From contig NZ_JACLGO010000031.1 of assembly GCF_014219065.1 (NCBI RefSeq), forward strand, positions 1 through 53,083: a stretch of 53,083 bases of DNA, read 5' to 3'. The notes beneath the pieces are model-generated. The model was not told the origin of the DNA. It searched no databases and saw only the letters and a list, made by a program, of their open reading frames with translations. The DNA comes from Halopseudomonas xiamenensis. Its GTDB lineage: Bacteria; Pseudomonadota; Gammaproteobacteria; Pseudomonadales; Pseudomonadaceae. Both the position numbers and the translations under genes were made by a program. Positions 29,546 to 39,322 of the stretch are shown piece after piece. Within the stretch, counting starts at the first letter, position 1. Every line of letters starts with the position of its first letter.

Positions 29546-30295
29546 ATGACCGAACTGAGGTGGCTGGATCCAGACAGCCTGGACTTCCCCCCTTCCCATG
29601 AAGCGCTGGACAGCCCCAACGGATTGCTCGCGGTGGGTGGCGATCTGCGCCCCGACCGGCTGCTGGCGGCCTACCGCCGGGGCATCTTCCCCTGGTACGA
29701 GCAGGGCCAGCCGCTGCTGTGGTGGTCACCCGACCCACGCACGGTAGTGGCCCCTGAGGCGATACACGTCTCGCGCAGCATGCGCAAGTTCCTGCGCAGA
29801 ACGCCCTTTCGCATCAGTTTCGATCGGGATTTCGCCGCGGTGATCCGCGCCTGCGCCGAGCCGCGTGACTATACCGATGCCACCTGGATCACCGACGAGA
29901 TGCAGCGCGCCTACCTGGAGCTGCATCGCAGCGGCATGGCCCACTCGGTGGAGGTCTGGGATGGCGATCAACTGGTCGGCGGCCTGTATGGCGTGGCGCT
30001 GGGCAGGGCCTTCTTCGGCGAATCCATGTTCAGCCGCAGCAGCAACGCCTCGAAGACCGCCTTCATCGCCCTGGCACACCACCTGCGGACCGGAGGCTGC
30101 GAACTGATCGACTGCCAGATGCCTACCGAGCACCTGCAGAGTCTCGGCGCCCGCGAGATTCCCCGGGCCACCTTCCTCGCGCGGCTGCAACAGCTGTGCG
30201 CCCTGCAGGCACCGGACTGCTGGGGGCGCCCCGGAATGGAAGCTCTGGACGCAGCTTCTATACTTGGGGAACCCACTCCAGAGCGATCGACATGA
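29546..30295 (+). CDS. aat: Leucyl/phenylalanyl-tRNA-protein transferase
   Basis: A 249-aa enzyme that adds Leu or Phe to N-terminal Lys/Arg of proteins, marking them for ClpS-ClpAP. Family segments are [44 protein letters not shown] and [16 protein letters not shown]. The stop overlaps the next start (ATGA). The 160-bp gap between ftsK and aat is AT-rich and presumably holds both promoters. Confidence 0.96.
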   Translation: MTELRWLDPDSLDFPPSHEALDSPNGLLAVGGDLRPDRLLAAYRRGIFPWYEQGQPLLWWSPDPRTVVAPEAIHVSRSMRKFLRRTPFRISFDRDFAAVIRACAEPRDYTDATWITDEMQRAYLELHRSGMAHSVEVWDGDQLVGGLYGVALGRAFFGESMFSRSSNASKTAFIALAHHLRTGGCELIDCQMPTEHLQSLGAREIPRATFLARLQQLCALQAPDCWGRPGMEALDAASILGEPTPERST

Positions 30296-30999
30296 CTGAT
30301 CTGGCGCACCTGAAATTCTATGCCACGCAACCGCACCAATGCAGCTACCTGCCGGATGAGCAGGCGGTCACCCTGTTTCTCGACCCTCACCAGCGCATTG
30401 ACGATCACACCTACAGCCGGCTGTCGGAACTGGGCTTTCGCCGCAGCGGCGAACATCTCTATCGCCCGCACTGCGGCCAATGCCAGGCCTGCATCCCGGC
30501 GCGCATCCCGGTGGCCGACTTCACGCCCAGCAGCCAGCAGCAGCGCATCTACAAGCGCAACCGGGACCTGCAGGTGGAAACCATCCGCCCGCTGATGACC
30601 GATGAGATCTACCAGCTGTATGCCCGCTACATCAAGGCGCGCCATGCCGACGGCGACATGTACCCGCCGAGCCAGGAACAGTTCCGCTCGTTCCTGGTCA
30701 GTCAGGACGACTTTTGCGAGTTCAACACCTTCCGCCTGGATGGACGCCTGTTGGCGGTGGCGGTAACCGACCGCCTGGGCAACGGGCTGTCGGCGGTGTA
30801 TACCTTCTTCGATCCTGGCGAGTCCCGCCGCAGCCTTGGTCGCTACGCGATCCTGTGGCAGATCGAGGAAGCGCGCCGGGCGGGCTTGCCGGCCATCTAC
30901 CTCGGCTACTGGATCAGGAACTGCCGCAAGATGAGCTACAAGACCGAATACCGACCGCTGGAGATGCTGGTCAACCAGCGCTGGATTCGCATCACTTGA
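30292..30999 (+). CDS. bpt: Aspartate/glutamate leucyltransferase (Bpt/Ate family)
   Basis: A 235-aa protein. The N-terminal cysteine motif [15 protein letters not shown] and segments such as [23 protein letters not shown] and [22 protein letters not shown] are typical of bacterial arginyltransferase homologues, which use Leu-tRNA to modify N-terminal Asp/Glu. The ATG at 30292 overlaps the aat stop, so both N-degron enzymes are translated together. An upstream extension to 30196 lies within aat and is not used. Confidence 0.94.
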   Translation: MTDLAHLKFYATQPHQCSYLPDEQAVTLFLDPHQRIDDHTYSRLSELGFRRSGEHLYRPHCGQCQACIPARIPVADFTPSSQQQRIYKRNRDLQVETIRPLMTDEIYQLYARYIKARHADGDMYPPSQEQFRSFLVSQDDFCEFNTFRLDGRLLAVAVTDRLGNGLSAVYTFFDPGESRRSLGRYAILWQIEEARRAGLPAIYLGYWIRNCRKMSYKTEYRPLEMLVNQRWIRIT

Positions 31000-31016
31000 A
31001 AAATCCCGGTCAAAAC

Positions 31017-31045
31017 TTGGCTGTTGGTTGCATTTGAGGCACAAT
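31017..31045 (+). promoter_or_regulatory. Sigma70-like promoter for infA
   Basis: TTGGCT (31017-31022), a 17-bp spacer and CACAAT (31040-31045). The leader would be about 63 nt. The hexamers are only moderate matches. Confidence 0.45.
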
Positions 31046-31114
31046 TGCTCACCTTTTTTGCGGGCTTCATCCTGACGGTCCGCCTTGGCAACACATTTGA
31101 GAGGCCTTTGCTTA

Positions 31115-31333
31115 ATGGCGAAAGAAGACAGTATTGAAATGGAAGGCACCATCGTTGACACCTTGCCGAATACCATGTTCCGCGTTGAACTGGAAAACGG
31201 CCACGTGGTGACTGCCCACATTTCAGGCAAGATGCGCAAGAACTACATCCGTATTCTGACCGGTGACAAGGTACGCGTTGAACTGACCCCCTACGACCTG
31301 ACCAAGGGTCGCATCACCTACCGCGCCCGCTGA
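31115..31333 (+). CDS. infA: Translation initiation factor IF-1
   Basis: A 72-aa OB-fold protein ([23 protein letters not shown]..., ending KGRITYRAR), full length and highly conserved. It binds the ribosomal A site during initiation. An in-frame ATG at 31085 would add ten residues not found in the family and is rejected. It follows bpt by 115 bp with its own promoter-like sequence. Confidence 0.97.
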   Translation: MAKEDSIEMEGTIVDTLPNTMFRVELENGHVVTAHISGKMRKNYIRILTGDKVRVELTPYDLTKGRITYRAR

Positions 31334-31426
31334 TCCGCAGGCACGCGTCCGCAACGCCCCGACCTTTCCATCTGGCTCCTCCGGGGCGCCGGCTCTTTCC
31401 GGAGCATCTTACCCTTCCCTGAATGC

Positions 31427-31463
31427 AAAAAGCCGTGTGCAAGCACGATGGCTTGCACACGGC
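31427..31463 (-). terminator. Rho-independent terminator of the acyl-CoA dehydrogenase gene
   Basis: GCCGTGTGCAAGC (31432-31444) and GCTTGCACACGGC (31451-31463) form a perfect 13-bp stem around a 6-nt loop. On the minus strand it is followed by five T. It begins 19 bp after the dehydrogenase stop codon. Confidence 0.92.
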
Positions 31464-31482
31464 CGTGTTGCCTGCCGCCAGA

Positions 31483-32691
31483 TCAGCGCGACATGTACTT
31501 ACCCACTTCCAGTTTGCCGATCGCGGCACGGTGCACTTCGTCCGGACCGTCGGCCAGGCGCAGGGTGCGCTGCATCGCATACATGTGCGCCAGTGGGAAG
31601 TCCTCCGACACACCGGCTCCGCCGTGCATCTGGATCGCCCGGTCGATCACCCGCAGGGCGACGTTCGGCGCCACCACCTTGATCTGGGCAATTTCGCTCT
31701 TGGCGATCTTGTTGCCAACGGTATCCATCATGTAGGCGGCATTCAGCGTCAGCAGGCGCGCCTGGTTGATCTCGATGCGCGACTCGGCGATCAGGTCGAT
31801 ATTGCCACCCAGCTGCGCCAACGGCTTGCCGAAGGCAGTACGACTGGTCGCCCGCTTGCACATCAGCTCCAGCGCCCGTTCGGCAGCGCCGATGGAACGC
31901 ATGCAGTGGTGGATACGACCCGGCCCGAGGCGACCCTGGGCGATCTCGAAGCCGCGGCCCTCACCCAGCAGCACGTTGCTGTAGGGAACCCGCACGTTCT
32001 CCAGCACCACCTCGGCATGGCCGTGCGGTGCGTCATCATAGCCGAACACCGGCAGCGGGCGGATCACCTTGACGCCGGGGGTATCCATCGGCACCAGAAT
32101 CATCGAATGCTGCTGGTGGCGCGGCGCATCGGGATTGGTCAGACCCATGAAGATCATGATCTTGCAGCGCGGATCACAGGCACCGGAGGTCCACCACTTG
32201 CGACCATTGATCACCCACTCGTCACCTTCGCGACGTGCATTGGCCTGCATGTTGGTGGCATCGGAGGACGCCACGCCCGGCTCGGTCATGCCGAAGCAGG
32301 AGCGAATCTCGCCCGCCAGCAGCGGCTTGAGCCATTTTTCCTTGTGTTCCTCGCTGCCGTAGCGAACGATGGTCTCCATGTTGCCGGTATCGGGTGCGCT
32401 GCAGTTGAACGCTTCGGAAGCCAGCCCCGAACGGCCCATCAACTCGGCCAGCGGTGCATACTCCAGGTTGGTCAGACCGGCGCCCAGCTCCGACTCGGGC
32501 AGAAACAGGTTCCACAAACCAGCTGCGCGAGCCTTGACCTTCAGCTCCTCGACAATCGCGGTGGGCTGCCAGCGATCACCTTCGTTGACCTGCTGATGGA
32601 AGATGGCTTCCGCAGGAAACACATGCTCCTGCATGAAGGCATCCACCTGCTCGCGCAGCTGTTTGACTTTGGGGGAGTATCCGAAATCCAT
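31483..32691 (-). CDS. Acyl-CoA dehydrogenase
   Basis: A 402-aa flavoprotein of the ACAD superfamily. Segments include [18 protein letters not shown] (FAD-binding), [47 protein letters not shown] and, near the C-terminus, [31 protein letters not shown], as in the ACAD10/11-like or putative FadE group. It oxidises an acyl-CoA and passes electrons to ETF, whose genes are at the left end of the window. The ATG at 32691 ([14 protein letters not shown]) has AAAGG upstream. It is divergent from a LysR-type regulator. Confidence 0.92.
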   Translation of the reverse strand: MDFGYSPKVKQLREQVDAFMQEHVFPAEAIFHQQVNEGDRWQPTAIVEELKVKARAAGLWNLFLPESELGAGLTNLEYAPLAELMGRSGLASEAFNCSAPDTGNMETIVRYGSEEHKEKWLKPLLAGEIRSCFGMTEPGVASSDATNMQANARREGDEWVINGRKWWTSGACDPRCKIMIFMGLTNPDAPRHQQHSMILVPMDTPGVKVIRPLPVFGYDDAPHGHAEVVLENVRVPYSNVLLGEGRGFEIAQGRLGPGRIHHCMRSIGAAERALELMCKRATSRTAFGKPLAQLGGNIDLIAESRIEINQARLLTLNAAYMMDTVGNKIAKSEIAQIKVVAPNVALRVIDRAIQMHGGAGVSEDFPLAHMYAMQRTLRLADGPDEVHRAAIGKLEVGKYMSR

Positions 32692-32713
32692 GCCATTTAC
32701 CTTTTCTGGTTTG

Positions 32714-32738
32714 TTGTACATATGTATCTGAGGTACAA
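32714..32738. promoter_or_regulatory. Inverted repeat in the ACAD/LysR intergenic region
   Basis: TTGTAC (32714-32719) and GTACAA (32733-32738) are inverted around 13 bp, next to the palindrome TACATATGTA. The 170-bp intergenic region is much more AT-rich than its surroundings. This is a candidate LysR-type site (T-N11-A form). Confidence 0.45.
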
Positions 32739-32861
32739 AAAAGGTAGATGAGACAAACAAATTTACCTAATCTATTTTCGGCGTGTATAAAGATTCATAA
32801 GCAATATATACATAGCCCCCTTATATAAGAGCCTATAAACGAGCCAACGAAGGATGCTGCG

Positions 32862-33809
32862 ATGAACCTCAGTAAAGTGGACCTGAACCTGTTCATTGTA
32901 TTTGACGCTATCTATACAGAAGCGAACCTGACCCGCGCGGGGCAGATCGTCGGTATCACCCAGCCTGCGGTGAGCAACGCCCTGGCCCGGCTGCGCGACA
33001 CCTTCAATGATCCGCTGTTCGTGCGCACCGCCCAGGGCATGGTGCCCACGCCGATGGCACAGAACATCATCACCCCGGTACGTCACGCCCTGCAGCTGCT
33101 GCGTGTATCAGTACAGGAAAGCCGCAGCTTCAACCCCAACGAGGCGAACAAGACCTATCGCATCAGCATGACCGACCTCACCGAGGCGGTGATCCTGCCG
33201 CACCTGGCCGCCCGTATCCGGCGCCTGGCACCGAACATCAATATCGACAGCTTCCTCACCCGCCGCCGCGAAACCACCAAGGAGCTCGCCGCCGGACGCC
33301 TGGACTTCGCCATCGATGCCCCGCTCAACACCGACCCCCAGGTGCGCCATGTGCGCCTGTTCGAGGACCGCTACGTGTGCATCATGCGCAAGGGCCACCC
33401 GCTGGCCGGCAAGGACCGGATCACCCTGGATGACTACCTGGCGCAGTCGCACATCCATATCTCCAGCCGCCGCAACGGCCTTGGCCATGTGGACCTGGCG
33501 CTGGGCAAGATGGGCATTCAGCGGCGCGTGGTGCTGCGCTCGCAGCACTATCAGATGGCGCCCCTGGTGCTGGAGTCGACCGATATGGTGATGACCGTCA
33601 ATGAGCGCTTCGCCCGTCGCCATAATCTGCACTGGGTCGAGCTGCCGATCGAGGACATTCCGCCGATCCAGACCCATCTGTTCTGGCACGAAAGCACCGA
33701 CCAGGACCCGGCCAACCGCTGGATGCGCGAGCAGATCATCGAGCTGTCACAGCAACTCGAACGCAAGATGGCCAAGGAGCGCGAAGCGGTACTGCCGAGC
33801 GCGACCTGA
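32862..33809 (+). CDS. LysR-family transcriptional regulator
   Basis: A 315-aa protein. The N-terminal HTH (LNLFIVFDAIYTEANLTRAGQIVGITQPAVSNALARLRDTFNDPLFVR) is followed by an effector-binding domain (SFLTRRRETTKELAAGRLDFAIDAPLN...). The N-terminus MNLSKVDLNLFIVFDAI is typical of the NodD/LeuO-like branch. Its divergent placement suggests that it controls the acyl-CoA dehydrogenase gene. The effector is unknown. Confidence 0.92.
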   Translation: MNLSKVDLNLFIVFDAIYTEANLTRAGQIVGITQPAVSNALARLRDTFNDPLFVRTAQGMVPTPMAQNIITPVRHALQLLRVSVQESRSFNPNEANKTYRISMTDLTEAVILPHLAARIRRLAPNINIDSFLTRRRETTKELAAGRLDFAIDAPLNTDPQVRHVRLFEDRYVCIMRKGHPLAGKDRITLDDYLAQSHIHISSRRNGLGHVDLALGKMGIQRRVVLRSQHYQMAPLVLESTDMVMTVNERFARRHNLHWVELPIEDIPPIQTHLFWHESTDQDPANRWMREQIIELSQQLERKMAKEREAVLPSAT

Positions 33810-33811
33810 GT

Positions 33812-34663
33812 TCACTCCAGCGCCGGCTCCTCCTCCGGAATCGGCGCGAACCGGGCTGCCCATATCTCCCGATACTTCTCCAGCAGCCGGCGCGGCTCGC
33901 CCTGGCGCACCATCCGGTACACGCCCTCGGCCAGGGCCGCACGCAGCGCCGGTGAATTGCACGCCGAGTTGTGCGAGATGGTGTAATACAGTGGCTCGTT
34001 GATCAGCGAGCCTTCGAGAATGTCCAACTGGTCGAGAATGTTCATCTGCGCCGCCAGGGCCAGCCCCTGGTGCCGCTCGTAGATCACGTAGTCGGCACGG
34101 TCGCGTAGCAGCAGCTCGAAGGACTGCTCGATGGACGGAACCGTGTTGATATCCAGGTGATCGGCGGCATAGGTATCGAATGCCGTGCCGAAGCTGTTGT
34201 TGACCAGCGAGCTACCCTGCTTGCCGCGCAGATCATCCCAGCCGCTGTAGGGAAAGGCCTCGCCGCGCTTGACGAAGATGACACTGGGAACCTCGATGTA
34301 CGGCGGGTGCACATAGTCCATCTCCATCAGCCGGGTCGGCGTCAGGAAGGCACCGGCGAGCATATCCACCCGGCCGCTGCGCACCTCTTCCTGGGCGCGG
34401 GCCCAAGGCCCGACATTCAGCACGTCGACATGGATGCCGCTGCCCTCCAGTGCCATCTCCAGCAATTCCACCGCGGCTCCGGTCAGGCGCTTGGGATCGT
34501 CGGGATTGACCCACAGCAGCGGTGGATACTGGGAATTGCCAGACACCACGATGCGTTCACATGCACCGCCGGCAGCCAGGCTCGCGGTACTCGGCGTCAA
34601 TAGCGCCAGCGCGAACGCTGCCGCCAGGTACTTCCTGTCAATGAATCCTCTGCGTACCGCCAT
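33812..34663 (-). CDS. Periplasmic solute-binding protein, family 3 (SBP_bac_3)
   Basis: About 283 aa. The signal peptide (KYLAAAFALALLTPSTASLAAG) is followed by an amino-acid-binding-type domain (LTGAAVELLEMALEGSGIHVDVLNVGPWARAQEEVRSGRVDMLAGAFLTPTRLMEMDYVHPPY). No permease or ATPase gene is nearby, so it may serve a distant ABC system or act as a sensor. The ATG at 34663 has GGGGAGGG upstream; an ATG at 34684 is less likely. Its stop lies 2 bp from the LysR stop. Confidence 0.85.
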   Translation of the reverse strand: MAVRRGFIDRKYLAAAFALALLTPSTASLAAGGACERIVVSGNSQYPPLLWVNPDDPKRLTGAAVELLEMALEGSGIHVDVLNVGPWARAQEEVRSGRVDMLAGAFLTPTRLMEMDYVHPPYIEVPSVIFVKRGEAFPYSGWDDLRGKQGSSLVNNSFGTAFDTYAADHLDINTVPSIEQSFELLLRDRADYVIYERHQGLALAAQMNILDQLDILEGSLINEPLYYTISHNSACNSPALRAALAEGVYRMVRQGEPRRLLEKYREIWAARFAPIPEEEPALE

Positions 34664-34714
34664 CAACCGCCCTCCCCTGATCATGTGCTGCTGTTCGCAG
34701 TATAGCGATCCAGC

Positions 34715-35326
34715 TCAAGCTGGCGAATCGATGGCACCGCTATGGAAGCGAAACTCAGCATCGTCCTCCAGCACCGCACGCGCCTCGACCTCGGCAAAGA
34801 AGGCGATGCGCTCATCGATCGGCCCATCGGCATAGGCCCGGGCCAGCTTCAGGTAATCCTCGTAGTGCCGCGCCTCGGACTTGAGCAGCGAACGGTAGAA
34901 GTCGGCCAGTTCCTCGTCCAGATGCGGTGCCAGGCAGGCGAACCGCTCGCAGGAACGCGCCTCGATGAAGGCGCCGACGATCAGCGTATCGATCAGGCGC
35001 CCCGGCTCCACGGTACGCACATGCTGACGCAGACGCTGCGCGTAATGGCTGGCCGACAGCCCGCGATAGACGACCCCGCGCTTGTTCATCAGCGCCGTGA
35101 CCTGCTCGAAATGCCGCAGCTCCTCACGTGCCAGGCGTGACATCTTCTGCAACAAATCGGGCTTGTCGATATAGCGGAACATCAGGTTCAACGCGGTCGA
35201 GGCGGCCTTCTTCTCACAGTTGGCATGGTCGATCAGCAGTTCTTCGGGGTGCTGCAGGGCCTGCCGGACCCAGGCCTGCGGGGTGGTGCAACGCAGAAAA
35301 GCGAGCAAGTGGTCGGGAAGAGTCAT
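34715..35326 (-). CDS. miaE: tRNA-(ms2io6A37) hydroxylase MiaE
   Basis: A 203-aa four-helix-bundle diiron oxygenase. The iron ligands are visible as EELRHFEQV and EARHYEDYLKLA, with further glutamates in CEKKAAS and FIEARSCERFACL. It hydroxylates the isopentenyl group of ms2i6A at position 37 of tRNAs that read UNN codons, an oxygen-dependent step. It is divergent from the universal stress protein gene at 35466. Confidence 0.93.
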   Translation of the reverse strand: MTLPDHLLAFLRCTTPQAWVRQALQHPEELLIDHANCEKKAASTALNLMFRYIDKPDLLQKMSRLAREELRHFEQVTALMNKRGVVYRGLSASHYAQRLRQHVRTVEPGRLIDTLIVGAFIEARSCERFACLAPHLDEELADFYRSLLKSEARHYEDYLKLARAYADGPIDERIAFFAEVEARAVLEDDAEFRFHSGAIDSPA

Positions 35327-35388
35327 GTATTGGTGTCAGCCAGGTGGATGGGACCGGCAATTATACGGATATACGACAGTTCGTCATC

Positions 35389-35430
35389 TTGCTCCAGGTC
35401 AACGGCATACGGGTGAAAAACGTCTACATT
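35389..35430 (+). promoter_or_regulatory. Anr/FNR-type promoter of the universal stress gene
   Basis: TTGCT-CCAG-GTCAA (35389-35402) resembles the FNR/Anr consensus TTGAT-N4-ATCAA, differing at two symmetric positions. A -10 hexamer TACATT (35425-35430) would give a start near 35437, so the box is centred at about -41.5, the standard class II activator position. Confidence 0.5.
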
Positions 35431-35465
35431 GTTAGATACATCTAGGCGATCGGAAGGGAGAAGCC

Positions 35466-36326
35466 ATGCAAACCATCAAACGAATACTGGTCGTGATCGA
35501 CCCCACCAGGGAAGACAATGTGGCGCTGGTGCGCTCCAAACTACTCGCCGGCTATCTTGGCGCCGAGCTGCATCTGCTGGTCTGCGAGAACCGCAGCGAC
35601 TTCTCCGTCCTGATGGACGAACTCTGTGAAAGCCTGGAAACCGCCGGCATTCGTGCCAGCTACACCCAAGCCTGGGACGGCAACCTGACCGACACCATAG
35701 TGCGTACGCTGATGGCCGAGGGCTGCGGCCTGGTCATCAAGCAGCACCTGCCGGACAACCCGCTGAAGAAAGCCCTACTGACGCCGGACGACTGGAAGCT
35801 GCTGCGCTACTGCCCTGCCCCGGTGCTGTTGGCCAAGGGCAATGCCTCCTGGATACAAGGTAAGGTGCTGGCGGCGGTCGATCTGGGCAGCCATGACGAT
35901 GAGCATTATCAGTTGCATGACACCATCGTCAGCTACGCGGCGGATATCGCCGACATGATCAACGGCGAGCTGCACCTGATCAGTGCCCATCCGGCGCCCA
36001 TGTTGTCGTCCGCCAACCCGGTCTATCAACTGCGCGAGAATATCGTGAAGATATTCAGCGACAAGGCCGCCCGCTATGTCGAGCAGTACAACCTCAGTGA
36101 AGCCAACACCCATATCGACGAGGGCCCGGCTGACACCCTGATCCCCAAGGTTGCCCAGCAGATCGGCGCTAGCATTACCGTGATCGGTACTGTTGCGCGT
36201 ACCGGCATTTCCGGCGCCCTGATCGGCAACACTGCGGAGGTCGTGCTCGATCAGCTCAGCGGCGACGTACTGGTGCTCAAACCCGACGACATGATCGACC
36301 ACCTGGAGCAATTGCTGGAAAAATAG
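35466..36326 (+). CDS. Tandem universal stress protein (UspE-like)
   Basis: A 286-aa protein with two Usp domains. The first begins MQTIKRILVVIDPTRED; the second contains GKVLAAVDLGSHDDEH and ends in a nucleotide-binding type motif (GTVARTGISGALIGNTAEVVLDQLSGDVLVLKPD). Proteins of this type help cells survive energy or oxygen limitation. GGGAGAAG precedes the ATG, an Anr-like box lies upstream and a strong terminator follows, so it is a single-gene unit. Confidence 0.92.
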   Translation: MQTIKRILVVIDPTREDNVALVRSKLLAGYLGAELHLLVCENRSDFSVLMDELCESLETAGIRASYTQAWDGNLTDTIVRTLMAEGCGLVIKQHLPDNPLKKALLTPDDWKLLRYCPAPVLLAKGNASWIQGKVLAAVDLGSHDDEHYQLHDTIVSYAADIADMINGELHLISAHPAPMLSSANPVYQLRENIVKIFSDKAARYVEQYNLSEANTHIDEGPADTLIPKVAQQIGASITVIGTVARTGISGALIGNTAEVVLDQLSGDVLVLKPDDMIDHLEQLLEK

Positions 36327-36336
36327 TTCCGGTGCA

Positions 36337-36366
36337 TCGCGGCCCGCCTGCGGGCCGCGACCTTTT
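36337..36366 (+). terminator. Rho-independent terminator after the universal stress gene
   Basis: CGCGGCCCG pairs with CGGGCCGCG around a short loop, followed by CCTTTTGT. It starts 10 bp after the stop codon. Confidence 0.88.
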
Positions 36367-36409
36367 GTCCCTTGCCGATAATGCAACGAAGGTTGTAACA
36401 CCGTCTGCC

Positions 36410-36438
36410 TTAACTTTATGCGCCTATTCCTGTAGAAT
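36410..36438 (+). promoter_or_regulatory. Sigma70-like promoter for acnB
   Basis: TTAACT (36410-36415), a 17-bp spacer and TAGAAT (36433-36438). It predicts an unusually long leader of about 180 nt before the GTG at 36623; no other gene lies in the 296-bp gap. Confidence 0.5.
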
Positions 36439-36582
36439 TCCTGCCCGCCGTGAGTGCATGTGTACAGGCGTTTGCCCGCAACCGTATTCTGTTACCCCAG
36501 TAAACCAGGTTGCCCCCCACCAGATCGGGCCTGCGCTTGCACCCATCCCTATTTTCGGCATCCCAGGTCCGTGAGGATGACC

Positions 36583-36601
36583 GTTCCGTCACAAACGGAA
36601 C
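36583..36601 (+). promoter_or_regulatory. Leader hairpin just upstream of the acnB ribosome-binding site
   Basis: GTTCCGT (36583-36589) pairs with ACGGAAC (36595-36601) around a 5-nt loop. It ends 6 bp before the GAGGG that serves as ribosome-binding site, so it could affect translation. Confidence 0.45.
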
Positions 36602-36622
36602 AGACTGATGAGGGTAATTATT

Positions 36623-39217
36623 GTGCTTGAAGCCTACCGCAAACACGTTGAAGAACGCGCCGCTCAAGGCGTCGTGCCTCAGCCGCTTAATGCCGAACAA
36701 ACCGCTGGTCTGGTTGATCTCCTGAAAAACCCGCCGGCTGGCGAAGAAGAATTCCTGCTTGATCTGCTCACCAACCGCGTTCCGCCGGGAGTGGATGAAG
36801 CCGCCTACGTCAAGGCCGCTTTCCTGTCCGCAGTAGCCAAGGGCGAGGCCACATCGCCGCTGCTGAACAAGGTCCGCGCTGTTGAACTGCTGGGCACCAT
36901 GCAGGGCGGCTACAACATCGCCACCCTGGTCGAGCTGCTCGATAACGAAGAGCTGGCCGCCACCGCCGCCGAACAGCTCAAGCATACCCTGCTGATGTTC
37001 GACGCCTTCCACGACGTCGCCGAGCGCGCCAAGAATGGCAACCCGCACGCCAAGGCAGTCCTGCAATCCTGGGCTGATGGCGAGTGGTTCACCAACAAGC
37101 CTGCGGTGGCCGAGAAGATCAGCCTGACCGTGTTCAAGGTACCCGGCGAAACCAACACCGACGACCTGTCCCCGGCTCCCGATGCCTGGTCGCGCCCGGA
37201 CATCCCGCTGCACGCCCTGGCGATGCTGAAAATGGCCCGCGACGGTATCGAGCCGGTCGAGCCAGGCGTGACCGGTCCGCTGAAGCAGATCGAAGCGGTC
37301 AAGGCCAAGGGCCTGCCGGTCGCCTACGTCGGTGACGTGGTCGGTACCGGTTCCTCGCGTAAGTCCGCCACCAACTCGGTGCTGTGGTTCTTCGGTGACG
37401 ACATCCCCTACGTACCGAACAAGCGCGCCGGTGGCTACTGCTTCGGCTCCAAGATCGCCCCGATCTTCTACAACACCATGGAAGACGCCGGCGCCCTGCC
37501 GATCGAGTTCGACTGCAACGACCTGAACATGGGCGACGCCATCGACGTCTACCCCTACGAAGGCAAGGTCTGCAAGCACGGCACTGACGAAGTCATCACC
37601 ACCTTCGAACTGAAGACCCAGGTGCTGCTCGACGAAGTACGCGCCGGTGGCCGTATTCCGCTGATCATCGGTCGCGGCCTGACCGAGAAGGCCCGCGCCG
37701 AGCTGGGCCTGGGCGGTTCCGACCTGTTCCGCAAGCCAGAAGCCCCTGCCGAGAGCGACAAGGGTTACACCCTGGCACAGAAGATGGTGGGCAAGGCCTG
37801 TGGCGTCGAGGGCGTTCGCCCTGGCACCTACTGCGAGCCGAAGATGACCACTGTCGGTTCCCAGGACACCACTGGCCCGATGACCCGTGACGAGCTGAAG
37901 GACCTGGCTTGCCTGGGCTTCTCCGCCGACCTGGTGATGCAGTCCTTCTGCCACACCGCGGCCTATCCGAAGCCGATCGACGTCAACACCCACCACACCC
38001 TGCCCGACTTCATCCACAACCGTGGTGGTGTCGCGCTGCGTCCGGGTGACGGCATCATCCACAGCTGGCTGAACCGCATGCTGCTGCCCGACACCGTCGG
38101 TACCGGTGGCGACTCCCACACCCGCTTCCCGATGGGCATCTCCTTCCCGGCCGGTTCCGGTCTGGTGGCCTTCGCCGCTGCCACCGGCGTCATGCCGCTG
38201 GATATGCCGGAATCAGTACTGGTGCGCTTCAAGGGCGAAATGCAGCCGGGTATCACTCTGCGTGACCTGGTACATGCCATCCCCTACTACGCGATCCAGG
38301 AAGGTCTGCTGACCGTTGAGAAGAAAGGCAAGAAGAACATCTTCTCCGGCCGTATTCTCGAGATCGAAGGTCTGACCGGCCTGACTGTCGAGCAGGCGTT
38401 CGAGCTGTCCGACGCCTCCGCCGAGCGCTCCGCTGCAGGTTGCACCATCAAGCTGCCGGAAGACGCTATCGCCGAGTACCTGAAGTCCAACATCACCCTG
38501 CTGCGCTGGATGATTGCCGAAGGTTACGACGATGCCCGTACCCTGGAGCGTCGCGCCCAGGCCATGGAAGCCTGGCTGGCCAAGCCGGAGCTGATGGAAG
38601 CCGATGCCGATGCCGAGTACGCAGCGGTCATCGAGATCGACCTGGCCGAGATCAAGGAGCCGATCCTGTGTGCGCCGAACGATCCTGACGACGCCCGCCT
38701 GCTGTCCGACGTGGTTGGTCGCCAGATCGACGAAGTGTTCATCGGTTCGTGCATGACTAACATCGGTCACTTCCGCGCCGCCGGCAAGCTGCTGGAGAAG
38801 AACAAGGACGCTCTGCCGACCCGTCTGTGGCTGGCTCCGCCGACCAAGATGGATCAGTGGATGCTCACCGAGGAAGGCTACTACGGCATCTACGGCAAGG
38901 CTGGCGCGCGCATGGAAATGCCCGGCTGCTCGCTGTGCATGGGTAACCAGGCGCGCATCGCCGCCAAGTCGACTGCTGTCTCCACCTCCACACGGAACTT
39001 CCCGAACCGTCTGGGTGATGGCGCTGACGTCTTCCTGGCCTCCGCCGAACTGGCCTCGGTTGCTGCCATCCTGGGCCGCCTGCCGAGCGTTGATGAATAC
39101 ATGACCTATGCTGCTGATCTCAACAGCATGTCCAGCGAGATCTATCGCTACATGAACTTCAACGAAATCGCGTCCTACCAGAAAGCAGCTGCAAGCATTC
39201 CGGTGACCGAAATCTGA
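36623..39217 (+). CDS. acnB: Aconitate hydratase B
   Basis: About 864 aa, the TCA-cycle enzyme that converts citrate to isocitrate. The N-terminal HEAT-like domain begins [25 protein letters not shown]. The swivel domain has [17 protein letters not shown]. The [4Fe-4S] cluster cysteines are in [12 protein letters not shown] and [14 protein letters not shown]. The family starts at MLEAYRKH, so the GTG at 36623 (GAGGG upstream) is the better start; the ATG at 36608 would add MRVII. Codon use is strongly biased, as for a highly expressed gene. Confidence 0.96.
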   Translation: MLEAYRKHVEERAAQGVVPQPLNAEQTAGLVDLLKNPPAGEEEFLLDLLTNRVPPGVDEAAYVKAAFLSAVAKGEATSPLLNKVRAVELLGTMQGGYNIATLVELLDNEELAATAAEQLKHTLLMFDAFHDVAERAKNGNPHAKAVLQSWADGEWFTNKPAVAEKISLTVFKVPGETNTDDLSPAPDAWSRPDIPLHALAMLKMARDGIEPVEPGVTGPLKQIEAVKAKGLPVAYVGDVVGTGSSRKSATNSVLWFFGDDIPYVPNKRAGGYCFGSKIAPIFYNTMEDAGALPIEFDCNDLNMGDAIDVYPYEGKVCKHGTDEVITTFELKTQVLLDEVRAGGRIPLIIGRGLTEKARAELGLGGSDLFRKPEAPAESDKGYTLAQKMVGKACGVEGVRPGTYCEPKMTTVGSQDTTGPMTRDELKDLACLGFSADLVMQSFCHTAAYPKPIDVNTHHTLPDFIHNRGGVALRPGDGIIHSWLNRMLLPDTVGTGGDSHTRFPMGISFPAGSGLVAFAAATGVMPLDMPESVLVRFKGEMQPGITLRDLVHAIPYYAIQEGLLTVEKKGKKNIFSGRILEIEGLTGLTVEQAFELSDASAERSAAGCTIKLPEDAIAEYLKSNITLLRWMIAEGYDDARTLERRAQAMEAWLAKPELMEADADAEYAAVIEIDLAEIKEPILCAPNDPDDARLLSDVVGRQIDEVFIGSCMTNIGHFRAAGKLLEKNKDALPTRLWLAPPTKMDQWMLTEEGYYGIYGKAGARMEMPGCSLCMGNQARIAAKSTAVSTSTRNFPNRLGDGADVFLASAELASVAAILGRLPSVDEYMTYAADLNSMSSEIYRYMNFNEIASYQKAAASIPVTEI

Positions 39218-39233
39218 TCAGCCACGATCAGTC

Positions 39234-39270
39234 AAAAGCCCCGCCTGGGTAACCAGCGCGGGGCTTTTTT
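39234..39270 (+). terminator. Rho-independent terminator after acnB
   Basis: AAAAGCCCCGCCTGG and CCAGCGCGGGGCTTTTTT pair around a GTAA loop with one bulge, ending in six T. It starts 17 bp after the stop codon. Confidence 0.92.
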
Positions 39271-39317
39271 GTGGCCTGTCACCCCTGGCGGCCACCCTCC
39301 GGGCCATTTTTTGTGGG
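39262..39317. repeat. Dispersed post-terminator repeat, copy 2
   Basis: The first 44 bp match 2126-2169 at 40 positions. It then continues with ATTTTTTGTGG, which corresponds to the far end of copy 1; the inner part of copy 1 (GCC...CGGCC) is missing. It begins inside the acnB terminator, as copy 1 does in the ETF-QO terminator. Confidence 0.75.
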
Positions 39318-39322
39318 GCCAG

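Noticed and set aside
36416..38119. Long open frame antisense to acnB
   Set aside because: It mirrors the codon structure of the strongly biased acnB gene, has low-complexity composition and no family similarity. High GC content makes such antisense frames common.
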